Assembly: GCF_014196255.1 (NCBI RefSeq)
Contig: NZ_JACIDH010000002.1
Coordinates: forward strand, 1-64,000
Length of the DNA stretch: 64,000 nt
From: Sphingomonas pseudosanguinis
Lineage (GTDB): Bacteria; Pseudomonadota; Alphaproteobacteria; Sphingomonadales; Sphingomonadaceae
Reading direction: 5' to 3'
Numbering within the stretch: position 1 is the stretch's first letter; every line of letters starts with the position of its first letter. The translations under genes were made by a program, and so were the position numbers. The notes under the pieces were generated by a model that saw only the letters and a program-made list of their open reading frames with translations, had not been told where the DNA came from and made no database searches. Shown here piece after piece: positions 45,446-54,331 of this stretch.

Positions 45446-46321
45446 CTAGCGTCGCTCGCTGGCGAGCCGCTGGGCGAGTTTCCGCTGCGAAGAGGCGGCA
45501 TAGGTCCGGCAGGCGCCGGGCGCCGTCAGGAACCGGCTGGTCGCGCCGTCCTGATCGGCATGGGCGGTGATCAGAATGTCGCAGGGCAGGGCGCGCATCG
45601 CCGCCTGACCGCGCGCGAAGGCCGCGACCACCGCCGTGTTGGCGGATGCGGAGAAGCGATAATCGTCGGTCGACACCGGGTTGAGGCTGGCGGCGAAGAC
45701 GATCGCCTTGCACCGCTGGCCTTCGCAGGCGCGCCAGTTCCAGCTCATGCTGCCCATCGTATGGCCGGGCGTCGCGCGTGCGATGACGCTGGTATCGCCC
45801 AGCGTGATGCGTTCGCCGTCGCGGACGACCCGCACCGCGCGAACCGCCGGAAAGCGGCTGTCATAGCCGATCTGCGGATCGTCCGCCGCCAGGCGGCCGG
45901 TGCGCAATCCCTCGGCCCCGCGCGCGCTCGCGATCACCGTCGCGCCGGTATCGCGCGCCAACGCGGCCAGGCCGCCGGCATGATCGAAATGCGGCTCGGT
46001 GCTCAGAATGTATTTTATGTCGCGCGGTGCGAAGCCCAGTTTGCGGACATTGGCGAGGATCGCCGGCGCCCCCTGGGGCAGCGCGCCGTCGATCAGGATC
46101 AGGCCCTTGCCCGTATCGATCAGCGCGACGTTCAGCCCGCCGAACCCGACCAGATAGGTCTTGCCGAACACCCGCACCGGCGGGCGCGGGGACAGCCATT
46201 CGGCGGCATGATCGGTGACGATCGGCCGGGTCAGCGGATCGGCGGCTTGCGGGATGGCTGGGGCGGCGAGGGCGATCAGCCAGGGGGCGATCAACCAGGG
46301 TGCGATGGGCTGCGCGAACAT
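45446..46321 (-). CDS. Subclass B3-type metallo-beta-lactamase, Glu-116 variant
   Basis: Secreted zinc hydrolase, 291 residues. A signal peptide contains a duplicated IAPWL unit. The metal motif, usually HxHxDH, is EPHFDH (near residues 108-113), so the first Zn1 ligand is Glu. The remaining ligands are present: PGHTMGS (His-196) and ITAHADQDG (His-263). The overall layout, with LILIDGALPQGAPAI and FGGLNVALIDTG, is that of B3 enzymes. AGGAGG precedes the ATG. Whether it attacks beta-lactams cannot be read from sequence; an ancestral hydrolase role is possible. Confidence 0.85.
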   Translation of the reverse strand: MFAQPIAPWLIAPWLIALAAPAIPQAADPLTRPIVTDHAAEWLSPRPPVRVFGKTYLVGFGGLNVALIDTGKGLILIDGALPQGAPAILANVRKLGFAPRDIKYILSTEPHFDHAGGLAALARDTGATVIASARGAEGLRTGRLAADDPQIGYDSRFPAVRAVRVVRDGERITLGDTSVIARATPGHTMGSMSWNWRACEGQRCKAIVFAASLNPVSTDDYRFSASANTAVVAAFARGQAAMRALPCDILITAHADQDGATSRFLTAPGACRTYAASSQRKLAQRLASERR

Positions 46322-46482
46322 GGGCGGGGTTCCTCCTGTCGATCCTCATGCGCCAAGACGCCGGCGGCGCATAGCATTCCCGTTGCGGGCCATTGCGGAA
46401 GAATTCCAGACGGATAAATCCACACCGGGTCGTTTAACCATAAGCGAAGAATGATATTGCAACCTCGAGCGAGGGAGCGAAC

Positions 46483-47013
46483 TTGGACAAGATTTTGGGA
46501 TTGAGCGAACAGCAGAAAGCCTGTTTGCGCCTCGTGCATCGGGGACTGCGGACGAAGGAGATCGCACCGATCGTCCAATTGGCCCCCGCTTCGATCGACA
46601 CCTATATCCGACAGGCCATGATCCAGCTGGGCACCCGCGATCGGCGCGAGGCGGCCAGGATGCTGGTGGAGTTCGAGGCGACCGACGGCCGACCCGTCGC
46701 CGCGCCCGTCGAGGCCGAAAACGCCGCCGGGAACCGCGATCCCGAGACGGATTCCACGCCTTCCAACCTATCCGAACGATTCGTATCCGAATTGGAAGGC
46801 CTTCCCAAACCCCTGTCCGATCGCGGAAATCGGCCACGGCGGATCGGTCGGGCAATCGTCGCATTGCTCAGGCCACCGCCGGTCGGGGGCGTCCAAAACG
46901 AACTGATGCTCGTCGACCGTATCCGAGAGATGCTGCGCGCCGCCTGTTTCATGGTCGTCGTCGTGGCGAGTTTGACGCTCATTTTCATCGGGGCCTTGCG
47001 GACACTTCGCTGA
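46483..47013 (+). CDS. LuxR-type HTH protein with C-terminal membrane helix
   Basis: A DNA-binding domain at residues 5-65 (LSEQQKACLRLVHRGLRTKE, then TYIRQAMIQLGTRDRREAAR) has LuxR/GerE-type spacing but the usual receiver domain is absent. A variable linker follows, and a hydrophobic helix near 155-172 (FMVVVVASLTLIFIGAL) anchors the C-terminus. Length is 176 residues. The start is TTG at 46483 because GAGGGAG stands upstream and no ATG is available. Such membrane-bound regulators suggest an envelope signal. Confidence 0.8.
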   Translation: MDKILGLSEQQKACLRLVHRGLRTKEIAPIVQLAPASIDTYIRQAMIQLGTRDRREAARMLVEFEATDGRPVAAPVEAENAAGNRDPETDSTPSNLSERFVSELEGLPKPLSDRGNRPRRIGRAIVALLRPPPVGGVQNELMLVDRIREMLRAACFMVVVVASLTLIFIGALRTLR

Positions 47014-47032
47014 GGCCCCTTGTGGAGGCCCC

Positions 47033-47380
47033 ATGGTTACGCTTGATCCGAATGATGCCGCTGCCGTCGCCCGCGATACCCAGTCCGCCTTTCGTCAGCT
47101 CGACGACGCGCTGCGCAGCACCGCGACCTTGACCATCTCGTTCCTCAACGCCGTGGCCGATGCCGGTGTGACTGCCAAGGAAAGCCAGCGCATCCTGTCC
47201 GTGTTCCACAAGAGCCAGGGCGACATCGTCGCGGCGCGGGGCGGCATGACGGCGGCGACGGCGATGCTGACGGGTATCCAGCGGCGCAGCAACATCGCCG
47301 AGACCGGTTTCGGTTGCCCCGGCCCGAACAACCCGCTGGACTATGCCCAGGAAACCCCGCCGCTGCGCATCGTCGCCTGA
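47033..47380 (+). CDS. Hypothetical protein in the LuxR-TM cluster
   Basis: Not recognised. A 115-residue protein starting MVTLDPNDAAAVARDTQSAF, predicted mainly helical with two amphipathic segments (DALRSTATLTISFLNAVADA and QRILSVFHKSQGDIVAAR), ending with a Pro/Asn-rich stretch. No signal peptide or clear membrane helix. GGAGG lies before the ATG, 19 bases after the regulator's stop, so it is probably co-transcribed. Confidence 0.7.
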   Translation: MVTLDPNDAAAVARDTQSAFRQLDDALRSTATLTISFLNAVADAGVTAKESQRILSVFHKSQGDIVAARGGMTAATAMLTGIQRRSNIAETGFGCPGPNNPLDYAQETPPLRIVA

Positions 47381-47418
47381 CCGCGCAATCATGGCATGAG
47401 AAAGGTGATCGATAGCTC

Positions 47419-47832
47419 ATGGTGCAGGTCACCTTTCTCGTCCTGACGATATTCAGCCTGATCTATGCGGGCCTTTTTGGTGGAAGGGATGGCCGATGGG
47501 CCGCGGGCTTCATAATGCTGGCCGTCATGCTGACAGCCGTGGACGATCTGGTGCATCCGTCCTACGCCAGCATGCATCCGATGGCGGTGGCGATCGACGC
47601 CGGGCTGTTGGCGGCGCTCATGGCGTTGATGGCGGGCAGTCGCTCCTATTGGCCGATCTGGATGGCCGCCGCGCAGATGCTGACAACGATCAGCCATTGT
47701 GCCGTGGCGTTCGTCCCGCAATTCGTGCCGAGAATCTATTACGCGCTGGGCACGGTCTGGGCGATCCCGTGTCTGGGATCGATGGTGGTTGGGATCGCGC
47801 TCGATCGGGCGGCGCGGAAACCCATCGCCTGA
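47419..47832 (+). CDS. Hypothetical membrane protein
   Basis: A 137-residue protein with four or five hydrophobic helices: VTFLVLTIFSLIYAGLF, AAGFIMLAVMLTAVDD, MAVAIDAGLLAALMALMAG, and ALGTVWAIPCLGSMVVG. No family recognised. AAAGG lies upstream of the ATG at a suitable distance. Its stop overlaps or abuts the winged-helix frame that follows, suggesting a coupled pair. Confidence 0.68.
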   Translation: MVQVTFLVLTIFSLIYAGLFGGRDGRWAAGFIMLAVMLTAVDDLVHPSYASMHPMAVAIDAGLLAALMALMAGSRSYWPIWMAAAQMLTTISHCAVAFVPQFVPRIYYALGTVWAIPCLGSMVVGIALDRAARKPIA

Positions 47833-47879
47833 CCGCATGGCTCGAGATTTATCTGAAGGCGCAGGATGCGCGTCGCCGG

Positions 47880-48176
47880 ATGTTCCCCGCAGGGCTGATG
47901 GGCGATCCGGCCTGGGACATGATGGTCGACCTGTTCGTCACCGAAGCCAAGGGCAAGCGCCTGTCGGTCAGCAGCGCCTCGGTCGCGACCCGCACCGCAC
48001 AGACCACGGGTCTGCGCTGGATCAACCGGCTGGTGGACGAGGGGCTGGTGATCCGCCTGAGCGACTCGACCGATCGCCGTCGCAACTTCCTGGTGCTGAG
48101 CGATGGTAGTTGGGCAAGGGTTCGCGATTGGGCGCGTGAGACGAGTGCGGCACTCGCCGCCGCGACACAGGACTAG
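47880..48176 (+). CDS. Winged-helix DNA-binding protein, start uncertain
   Basis: A MarR-like winged-helix domain with DPAWDMMVDLFVTEAKGKRL, then LSVSSASVATRTAQTTGLRW as the recognition region, and RLSDSTDRRRNFLVLSD as wing. The family usually has 10-15 residues before DARRRMFPAG; in frame upstream there is no ATG or GTG, only a CTG at 47829 overlapping the previous stop (CTGA). The ATG at 47880 would give 98 residues. The stop TAG is provided by the end of an inserted repeat, so the C-terminus may be altered. Confidence 0.65.
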   Translation: MFPAGLMGDPAWDMMVDLFVTEAKGKRLSVSSASVATRTAQTTGLRWINRLVDEGLVIRLSDSTDRRRNFLVLSDGSWARVRDWARETSAALAAATQD

Positions 48177-48367
48177 GGCGGATCGACATTCAGTCCCCCT
48201 CAATTCCTCCCCTGCAAGGGGAGGGGGACCATGCGCAGCATGGTGGAGGGGTGTCACCGCTTGCGATGTTTGATCGACCTCGCAGGCCGGGACACCCCTC
48301 CGTCAGGCCTGCGGCCTGCCACCTCCCCTTCCAGGGGAGGAATAAAGTGAATGTCGATCTGCCCTAG
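48173..48367. repeat. Dispersed repeat family A, copy 4 with terminal inverted repeats
   Basis: The best-preserved copy. The 20-base ends (48173-48192 CTAGGGCGGATCGACATTCA and 48348-48367) are inverted repeats with one mismatch. The interior has the two facing halves with GGAGGGGTGTC and GACACCCCTCC. The size, about 195 bp, and structure are MITE-like. Confidence 0.85.
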
Positions 48368-48399
48368 GATCGTGGTGCCACCCGCTCTAGGATGCGCGG

Positions 48400-48573
48400 G
48401 TGACGAACGATCAACACCAGACCTTGCGCGACCTGATCATGAACGCGCTGCTGACGGCGGATGAAATGGGGGCCGCGAGTGTCGCCATCTGGCTGGATGC
48501 GGCGCTGGTGGAATTGACCGGGCAGGGCATACCCCCTGCCAGCGCCGCCGCATTGGTCGGCCTGCAAAGCTGA
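48400..48573 (+). CDS. Possible 57-residue hypothetical protein
   Basis: Starts at GTG with AGGA eight bases upstream: MTNDQHQTLRDLIMNALL, then TADEMGAASVAIWLDAALVEL and a C-terminal IPPASAAALVGLQS. Codon use is coding-like (GC-rich third positions). The predicted protein is helical and acidic. No family is recognised. It ends 43 bases before the eda stop on the other strand. Confidence 0.5.
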   Translation: MTNDQHQTLRDLIMNALLTADEMGAASVAIWLDAALVELTGQGIPPASAAALVGLQS

Positions 48574-48616
48574 GAAGGGGGGCATGGCCTGGCGCCACGC
48601 CCCCGCAATGTCTTGA

Positions 48617-49234
48617 TCAGCCCGCGATCTGCGGGCGCAGCGCCGAGGCTGCCCGGGCCTTGGCCTCCACATCGGCCATCGAACCACCCGTCACCCAGCT
48701 GCCGCCGACGCACAGCACGCGGTCAAAGGCCAGCCAGTCGGGGGCGCTCGCCTCGGTGATGCCGCCGGTCGGGCAGAAGCGTGCCTGATAGAAGGGCGCG
48801 GCGAGCGCCTTGAGCGCCTTCAGCCCGCCGCTCGTCTCGGCCGGGAAGAACTTGAAGTGCGTCAGGCCCAGATCCAGCCCGCGCATGATGTCGCCCGCAT
48901 TGGCGATGCCGGGCAGATAAGGGATGCCGCTTTCCACGACTGCCGTACCCAGCCGATCGGTCAGGCCCGGCGAGACGATGAACTCCGCACCCGCATCCGC
49001 CACGTCGCGCAGCTGCTGTTCGTTGACGACGGTGCCCGCACCGACGATCGCGCCGGGGACCTTCTTCATCTCGGCCATGGCCTCCAGCGCGGCGGGGGTG
49101 CGCAGCGTCACCTCCAGCACCTTCAGACCGCCCGCGACCAGCGCTTCGGCGAGCGGGCGGGCGGTGGCGGCGTCGTCGATGACCAGCACGGGGATGACCG
49201 CGCTGGTGCGCATGATGGTGGCTATGTCGGTCAT
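48617..49234 (-). CDS. eda: KDPG aldolase
   Basis: Cleaves 2-keto-3-deoxy-6-phosphogluconate to pyruvate and glyceraldehyde-3-phosphate. The Schiff-base Lys lies in HFKFFPAE, and VIPVLVIDDAATARPLAEAL and VGAGTVVNEQQL are family-typical. Length is 205 residues. It overlaps glk by ATGA at the end of the Entner-Doudoroff operon and also serves the hexuronate pathway of uxuA/kdgK. Confidence 0.97.
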   Translation of the reverse strand: MTDIATIMRTSAVIPVLVIDDAATARPLAEALVAGGLKVLEVTLRTPAALEAMAEMKKVPGAIVGAGTVVNEQQLRDVADAGAEFIVSPGLTDRLGTAVVESGIPYLPGIANAGDIMRGLDLGLTHFKFFPAETSGGLKALKALAAPFYQARFCPTGGITEASAPDWLAFDRVLCVGGSWVTGGSMADVEAKARAASALRPQIAG

Positions 49235-50196
49235 GAATGCTCCTGGGCAAAGGCCGCGGCCGCGCCGAAGAGGCCGGGCTGGGGATGGGTGATAAGCTTG
49301 ACGGGGATGCGCGCCATCAGCGACTGGAAGCGGCCCTTGGCGACAAAGCGTTGGTCGAAGCCCGAGCGCAGCAGCTTGTCCTTGATCCGGTAGCCGAGGC
49401 CGCCCGCGATCACGACGGTCTTGGCCCCCTGCGCCAGCGCGAAGTCGCCCGCGACGGCACCCAGCGCGAGACAGAAACGATCGAGCGCAGCGAGCGCGAT
49501 CGAATCGGTGCCTTCCAGCGCCTCGGTCCAGATTTCGCGGTCGTCGCGGCTGGGCACCGCGCGGCCCTCCAGTGAGGCCAGCGTCTCATAGATGGCGACG
49601 ATGCCGGGGCCGGAGCAGATCCGCTCGCACGACACGCGGGTATAGGTGCGGCGCAGGCGCTTCAGGATCGCATCCTCGATCCCGTCGAGCGGGGCATAGT
49701 CCATATGCCCGCCCTCGGTTTCGATGACGTGATAGCGGTTGGGCGTCATCAGCACCTGCGCGACGCCCAGACCCGTGCCGGGGCCGCAGACGGTGACGAC
49801 GCCGTGTTCGGGCATCGGCTCCTCGGGGCCGCAGATATGGAGAAAATCCTCCTGCGGCACCTGCGCGACCGCATGGCCGACCGCGCCGAAATCGTTGATG
49901 ACGGTATAGACGTCGGCGCCCAGCCGCTCGGGAATGAGCGAGGGGCGGATGACCCAGGGATTGTTGGTCATGCGGATCACGTCGCCGGTGATCGGCGAGG
50001 CGATGGCGAGCGAGGCAGCCTTGGGCAGCGGGCGACCCAGATGCGCCTCGAACGCCTGCCAGGCGGTCTGGAGCGACGCGTGCTCGGCGGTCTTCTGCGT
50101 GCAGGGTTCGCCCAGCTTCACCACGCGCCCATTCTCGACCTCGGCGATCGCGAAGCGCGCATGCGTGCCTCCGATGTCGACGGCGACGATTTCCAT
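49231..50196 (-). CDS. glk: Glucokinase
   Basis: ATP-dependent hexokinase-type enzyme, 321 residues. [19 protein letters not shown] contains the phosphate loop; [16 protein letters not shown] holds the catalytic Asp, and [14 protein letters not shown] the second signature. It is 21 bases downstream of edd and overlaps eda, so glucose phosphorylation and cleavage are co-expressed. Confidence 0.96.
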   Translation of the reverse strand: MEIVAVDIGGTHARFAIAEVENGRVVKLGEPCTQKTAEHASLQTAWQAFEAHLGRPLPKAASLAIASPITGDVIRMTNNPWVIRPSLIPERLGADVYTVINDFGAVGHAVAQVPQEDFLHICGPEEPMPEHGVVTVCGPGTGLGVAQVLMTPNRYHVIETEGGHMDYAPLDGIEDAILKRLRRTYTRVSCERICSGPGIVAIYETLASLEGRAVPSRDDREIWTEALEGTDSIALAALDRFCLALGAVAGDFALAQGAKTVVIAGGLGYRIKDKLLRSGFDQRFVAKGRFQSLMARIPVKLITHPQPGLFGAAAAFAQEHS

Positions 50197-50217
50197 GATG
50201 TCCTCCCCTTTTGTCTT

Positions 50218-52035
50218 TTACAGGCCCGCGCCGGCGAGAATGGGCGAAGCGCCCTTCTCGGCTTCGTCGGCGGCCTGGCGGAACAGCGCGAACAGCTCGC
50301 GGCCCATGCCCTGTGCCGGGGCGGGCGTCTCGGCCTGCTGTCGTGCTGCCCATTCGGTCGGATCGACCAGCGCGTTCAGCGTGCCCTCGACCGCATCCAG
50401 CCGAACGATGTCGCCGTCGCGGATCAGGCCGATCGCGCCGCCGCCGATCGCCTCGGGGCTGAGATGGATGGCGCACGGGACCTTGCCGCTGGCGCCCGAC
50501 ATGCGGCCGTCGGTGACGAGTGCGACCTTGAAGCCCCGGTTCTGGAGCACGCCCAGCGGCGGGGTCAGCTTGTGCAGCTCGGGCATGCCATTGGCCTTGG
50601 GGCCTTGGAAACGGACGACGACGACGACGTCGCGTTCCAGCTCGCCCGCCTTGAACGCGGCCTGCACCTCAGACTGGTCGGAGAAGACGCGGGCAGGCGC
50701 CTCGATGACCCAGCGCTCGCGCTCGACCGCCGACACCTTGATACAGGCGCGGCCCAGATTGCCCGACAGGATGCGCATGCCGCCATCGGCCGAGAAGGGC
50801 GCGACGGCGGGGCGCAGGATCGTCTCGTCACCGCTGTCGCCGACCGGGGTCCAGCTGAGCTTGTCGCCCTCGATCACCGCCGTCTGGCCATAATCGGACA
50901 GGTCCTTGCCCGCGACGGTCAGGATGTCGCGGTGGAGAAGCCCGGCGGAGAGAAGCTCGCGGATGACATAGGGCATGCCACCCGCTGCCTCGAACCCGTT
51001 CACATCGGCCGAGCCGTTGGGATAGACGCGCGCGATCAGCGGCACGGCGGCCGACAGGCGATCCATGTCCTCCCAGTCGATGATAATCCCCGCCGCGCGT
51101 GCGATGGCGGGCAGGTGGATCAGGTGATTGGTCGAGCCGCCGGTTGCCAGCAGGCCGACCGCCGCGTTGACGATCGCCTTTTCATCGACGCAGCGCCCCA
51201 GCGGGCGATAGTCGTCGCCCCGCTGGCCGATCGCAGCCAGCCGGTGGACGGCGGCGCGGCTGAGTTCCTGCCGCAGCTTGGTGCCCGGATTGACGAAGGC
51301 GGCCCCCGGCATGTGCAGGCCCATCACCTCCATCATCATCTGATTGGTGTTGGCGGTGCCGTAGAAGGTGCAGGTACCCTTGGAATGATAGGCGGCGATC
51401 TCGGCATCGAGCAGTTCGTCGCGCCCCGCCTTGCCCTCGGCAAAGGCTTCGCGGACGGCGGCCTTCTGCTTGTTGGGCAGGCCGGTCGGCATCGGTCCGC
51501 CGGGGACCAGGATCATCGGCAGATGCCCGAAGCGCAGCGCACCCATCAGCAGACCCGGCACGATCTTGTCACAGATGCCGAGCAGCGCCGCGCCCTCGAA
51601 GGTACCGTGGCTCAGCGCGACGGCGGTCGACAGCGCGATGGTGTCGCGGCTGAACAGCGACAGCTCCATGCCCGCATAGCCCTGCGTCACGCCGTCGCAC
51701 ATGGCGGGCACGCCGCCCGCGACCTGCGCCGTCGCGCCGACTTCGCGTGCCCAGACCTTCATCAGTTCGGGGTAGCGATAATAGACGGCATGGGCCGACA
51801 GCATGTCGTTATAGGCCGACACGATGCCGATATTCATGCCGCGATCCGCCTTCATGGCGTCGCGGTCTTCCTCGGTCCCGGCATAGGCATGGGCGAGGTT
51901 GGCGCAGCCCAGATTGGGGCGGCGCACCGCCGTCTCGGCCTCATGCGCGATCAGGTCGAGATAGGCCTGACGTCCCGGACGCGAGCGTTCGATGACCCGG
52001 TCGGTGACGGCAGAGACGGCGGCGTTGAGGCTCAT
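50218..52035 (-). CDS. edd: 6-phosphogluconate dehydratase
   Basis: Iron-sulfur dehydratase of the IlvD/Edd family, 605 residues, making [62 protein letters not shown] and [13 protein letters not shown] are the expected cluster- and substrate-binding signatures. Its start overlaps the pgl stop as ATGA. Confidence 0.97.
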   Translation of the reverse strand: MSLNAAVSAVTDRVIERSRPGRQAYLDLIAHEAETAVRRPNLGCANLAHAYAGTEEDRDAMKADRGMNIGIVSAYNDMLSAHAVYYRYPELMKVWAREVGATAQVAGGVPAMCDGVTQGYAGMELSLFSRDTIALSTAVALSHGTFEGAALLGICDKIVPGLLMGALRFGHLPMILVPGGPMPTGLPNKQKAAVREAFAEGKAGRDELLDAEIAAYHSKGTCTFYGTANTNQMMMEVMGLHMPGAAFVNPGTKLRQELSRAAVHRLAAIGQRGDDYRPLGRCVDEKAIVNAAVGLLATGGSTNHLIHLPAIARAAGIIIDWEDMDRLSAAVPLIARVYPNGSADVNGFEAAGGMPYVIRELLSAGLLHRDILTVAGKDLSDYGQTAVIEGDKLSWTPVGDSGDETILRPAVAPFSADGGMRILSGNLGRACIKVSAVERERWVIEAPARVFSDQSEVQAAFKAGELERDVVVVVRFQGPKANGMPELHKLTPPLGVLQNRGFKVALVTDGRMSGASGKVPCAIHLSPEAIGGGAIGLIRDGDIVRLDAVEGTLNALVDPTEWAARQQAETPAPAQGMGRELFALFRQAADEAEKGASPILAGAGL

Positions 52036-52742
52036 TGCTCGCTCCAGTGGATGTCGATCGGCAGTTCGACCTCGGCCAGCACCCGGCCGACCGGATAGGG
52101 GGAGGAGGCGCCTTCCTTGATCGCGTCCTCGAGCACCTTCTTCTTGGCGGGGCCCGAGATGGCGAACATGATCGAACGGGCCGAGACGATGCCCGCCCGG
52201 CTGAGCGTCACGCGCGCGACCGGTGCTTCGGGCGGCAGCGGGTCGGGCATCAGGCCCAGCGCACGGCGTTCCTTCGGGCCGTTGAGCGCTTCGTCATAAT
52301 CCGGGCCCGGGAAGATCGAGGCCGTGTGGCCGTCGGTGCCCATGCCCAGCAGGACGAGGTCGAGCGGCCAGTGGAGTTCCTGCATCAGCGCATCGGCCGA
52401 GCGGCCAGCCGCCTTATAGTCCTGCGTCGCCTGCGGCACGATCGGCATGACGCGCGCGCCCTTGGGCAGGAAGATCTTGCCGATCATCGTCACGTTGGAC
52501 AGCGGGTCGCCCAGCGGCACGATACGCTCGTCGGCGGGGACGATGGTCACGCGCTTCCAATCTAGCTTGGCCTGGGCCAGTTTCTCATAGACCGGGATCG
52601 GCGTCTTGCCGCCGGACAGCGCGATCACCGCCGCGCCGCGTGCCTCGATCGCGCTTTCGATGATGAACTGGATGTCGCCCGCCAGCGCGTTCGCCATCTC
52701 GGTGGTGTCTTCGTAATCCCACCATTCGATTTCGTCGGTCAT
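52032..52742 (-). CDS. pgl: 6-phosphogluconolactonase
   Basis: SugarP-isomerase-fold lactonase (DevB type), 236 residues. [32 protein letters not shown] and [15 protein letters not shown] are the family motifs. I start at the ATG at 52742 with GGGATACGAG upstream, rather than 15 codons earlier. It lies between zwf and edd with an ATGA overlap to edd. Confidence 0.95.
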   Translation of the reverse strand: MTDEIEWWDYEDTTEMANALAGDIQFIIESAIEARGAAVIALSGGKTPIPVYEKLAQAKLDWKRVTIVPADERIVPLGDPLSNVTMIGKIFLPKGARVMPIVPQATQDYKAAGRSADALMQELHWPLDLVLLGMGTDGHTASIFPGPDYDEALNGPKERRALGLMPDPLPPEAPVARVTLSRAGIVSARSIMFAISGPAKKKVLEDAIKEGASSPYPVGRVLAEVELPIDIHWSEQ

Positions 52743-52776
52743 TATACTCGTATCCCGAATATCTGGGCGCGGTGAT

Positions 52777-52838
52777 CGGCCCGCCATGCGAGCGGGCCGA
52801 GATCGCGCGAATAAGGCCCGGCTTCGTTACGAAGCCGG
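52777..52838. promoter_or_regulatory. Two hairpins in the zwf-pgl spacer
   Basis: CGGCCCGC...GCGGGCCG (52777-52799) and a perfect CCGGCTTCG-TTA-CGAAGCCGG (52818-52838) lie in the only sizeable gap of the operon. They could protect mRNA ends or reduce transcription after zwf. No T-run is present. Confidence 0.6.
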
Positions 52839-52844
52839 AATCGG

Positions 52845-54308
52845 TCAATCGTCCTGCCAGGTCACGCCGTCGCGCTCGGTCAGCGCGATCGCGGCGGACG
52901 GCCCCCAGCTCCCGCTGGGATAGGTCTTGGGCTTGACGTCATTGGCGTCCCAGCCGGCGCGGATGGCATCGATCCAGGTCCATTGCGCCTCCACCTCGTC
53001 GCGGCGGACGAACAGCGTCTGGTCACCCTCGATCAGGTCGAGCAACAACCGCTCATAGGCGATGCGGCGGCGGGTGCCCGCAAACTCGGCATCGAGCGAC
53101 AGGTTCAGCGGCACCTCGCGCAGGCGGATACCGTCGCGGTCGAGGCCGGGCTCCTTCGCCATCACCAGCAGCTGAATATATTCCTCCGGCTGCAAACGGA
53201 TGACCAGCGTATTGGGCTGGAGCAGGCCGCCGCGACCGGCAAACATCGAATGCGGCACCGGCTTGAACTGGATCGCGATTTCGGAACGGCGCGCGGCCAT
53301 GCGCTTGCCGGTACGCAGATAGAAGGGCACGCCCTGCCAGCGCCAATTGTCGACATGCGCCTTGATCGCGACGAACGTCTCGGTCTTGGACGGCTTGCCC
53401 AGTTCGTCGGCATAGGAACCGACGATCTTGCCGCCCACCGCACCGTCGGCATACTGACCGGTGACGGTGTTGTGCGGGACTTCCTCGGGCGTCATCAGGC
53501 GCAACGAGCGGAAGACCTTGGCCTTTTCGTCGCGGATCGCGGTGCCGTCATAGCGGGCCGGCGGCTCCATCGCGATGAGCGCGAGCAGTTGCAGGATATG
53601 GTTCTGCACCATGTCGCGCAGCGCGCCGGCGCCCTCGTAATAGCCCGCGCGATCCTCCAGCCCGACCGTCTCGGCGATGGTGATCTGGACGTTGTCGATG
53701 CCATGCGCGTTCCAGATCGGCTCGAAGAAGAAATTGCCGAAGCGCAGCGCCAGGATGTTTTGGACGGTTTCCTTGCCCAGATAATGGTCGATGCGGAACG
53801 TCCGCTCCTCGGGGAAGCCGAACGCAACCGCGTCGTTGATCTCCTTGGACGAGGCGAGGTCGTAGCCGAGCGGCTTTTCCAGGCCGATCCGCACCGTCTC
53901 ACCCGCCAGGCCGACCGATTCGAGGCCCTTGATAGTGGACTCGAACAGGCTGGGCGCGGTCGACAGATAGATGGCCAGCCCGTTCGACACGTCGCCGACC
54001 TTCTCGGCGAGCGCCGGGAAGCCCTCCGTGGTGGAGGCGTCGAGCGACTGATATTGCAGGCGCTGCAGGAAGCCGTCGATCCATTCGGGCTTCTTGCGAT
54101 CCTCGGGCAGGAAGGTGTCGAGCGCGTGCGCGGCGAATTCGCGGAAGCTGGCATCGTCATGATCCGACCGCGCCGTACCGGTGATGGTCAGCCCTTCGGG
54201 CAACAGGCCATCGGCATGAAGGTTGAACAGCGAGGGCAGCAACATGCGCTGCGACAAATCGCCGGTCGCGCCGAACAGCAGCAGCTTGCCTACGGGATTG
54301 CGCGTCAT
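52845..54308 (-). CDS. zwf: Glucose-6-phosphate dehydrogenase
   Basis: Oxidises glucose-6-phosphate to 6-phosphogluconolactone with NAD(P). GKLLLFGATGDLSQRMLLPS is the cofactor fingerprint and RIDHYLGKETVQNILALRF the catalytic signature with His in the RIDHYLGKE motif. Length is 487 residues. First gene of zwf-pgl-edd-glk-eda. Confidence 0.97.
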   Translation of the reverse strand: MTRNPVGKLLLFGATGDLSQRMLLPSLFNLHADGLLPEGLTITGTARSDHDDASFREFAAHALDTFLPEDRKKPEWIDGFLQRLQYQSLDASTTEGFPALAEKVGDVSNGLAIYLSTAPSLFESTIKGLESVGLAGETVRIGLEKPLGYDLASSKEINDAVAFGFPEERTFRIDHYLGKETVQNILALRFGNFFFEPIWNAHGIDNVQITIAETVGLEDRAGYYEGAGALRDMVQNHILQLLALIAMEPPARYDGTAIRDEKAKVFRSLRLMTPEEVPHNTVTGQYADGAVGGKIVGSYADELGKPSKTETFVAIKAHVDNWRWQGVPFYLRTGKRMAARRSEIAIQFKPVPHSMFAGRGGLLQPNTLVIRLQPEEYIQLLVMAKEPGLDRDGIRLREVPLNLSLDAEFAGTRRRIAYERLLLDLIEGDQTLFVRRDEVEAQWTWIDAIRAGWDANDVKPKTYPSGSWGPSAAIALTERDGVTWQDD

Positions 54309-54331
54309 GACGTCTCCTTCGAAAACGGAGC

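Noticed and set aside
53495..54160. Ser/Arg-rich alternative frame inside zwf
   Set aside because: It is the usual high-GC shadow of the zwf coding frame.
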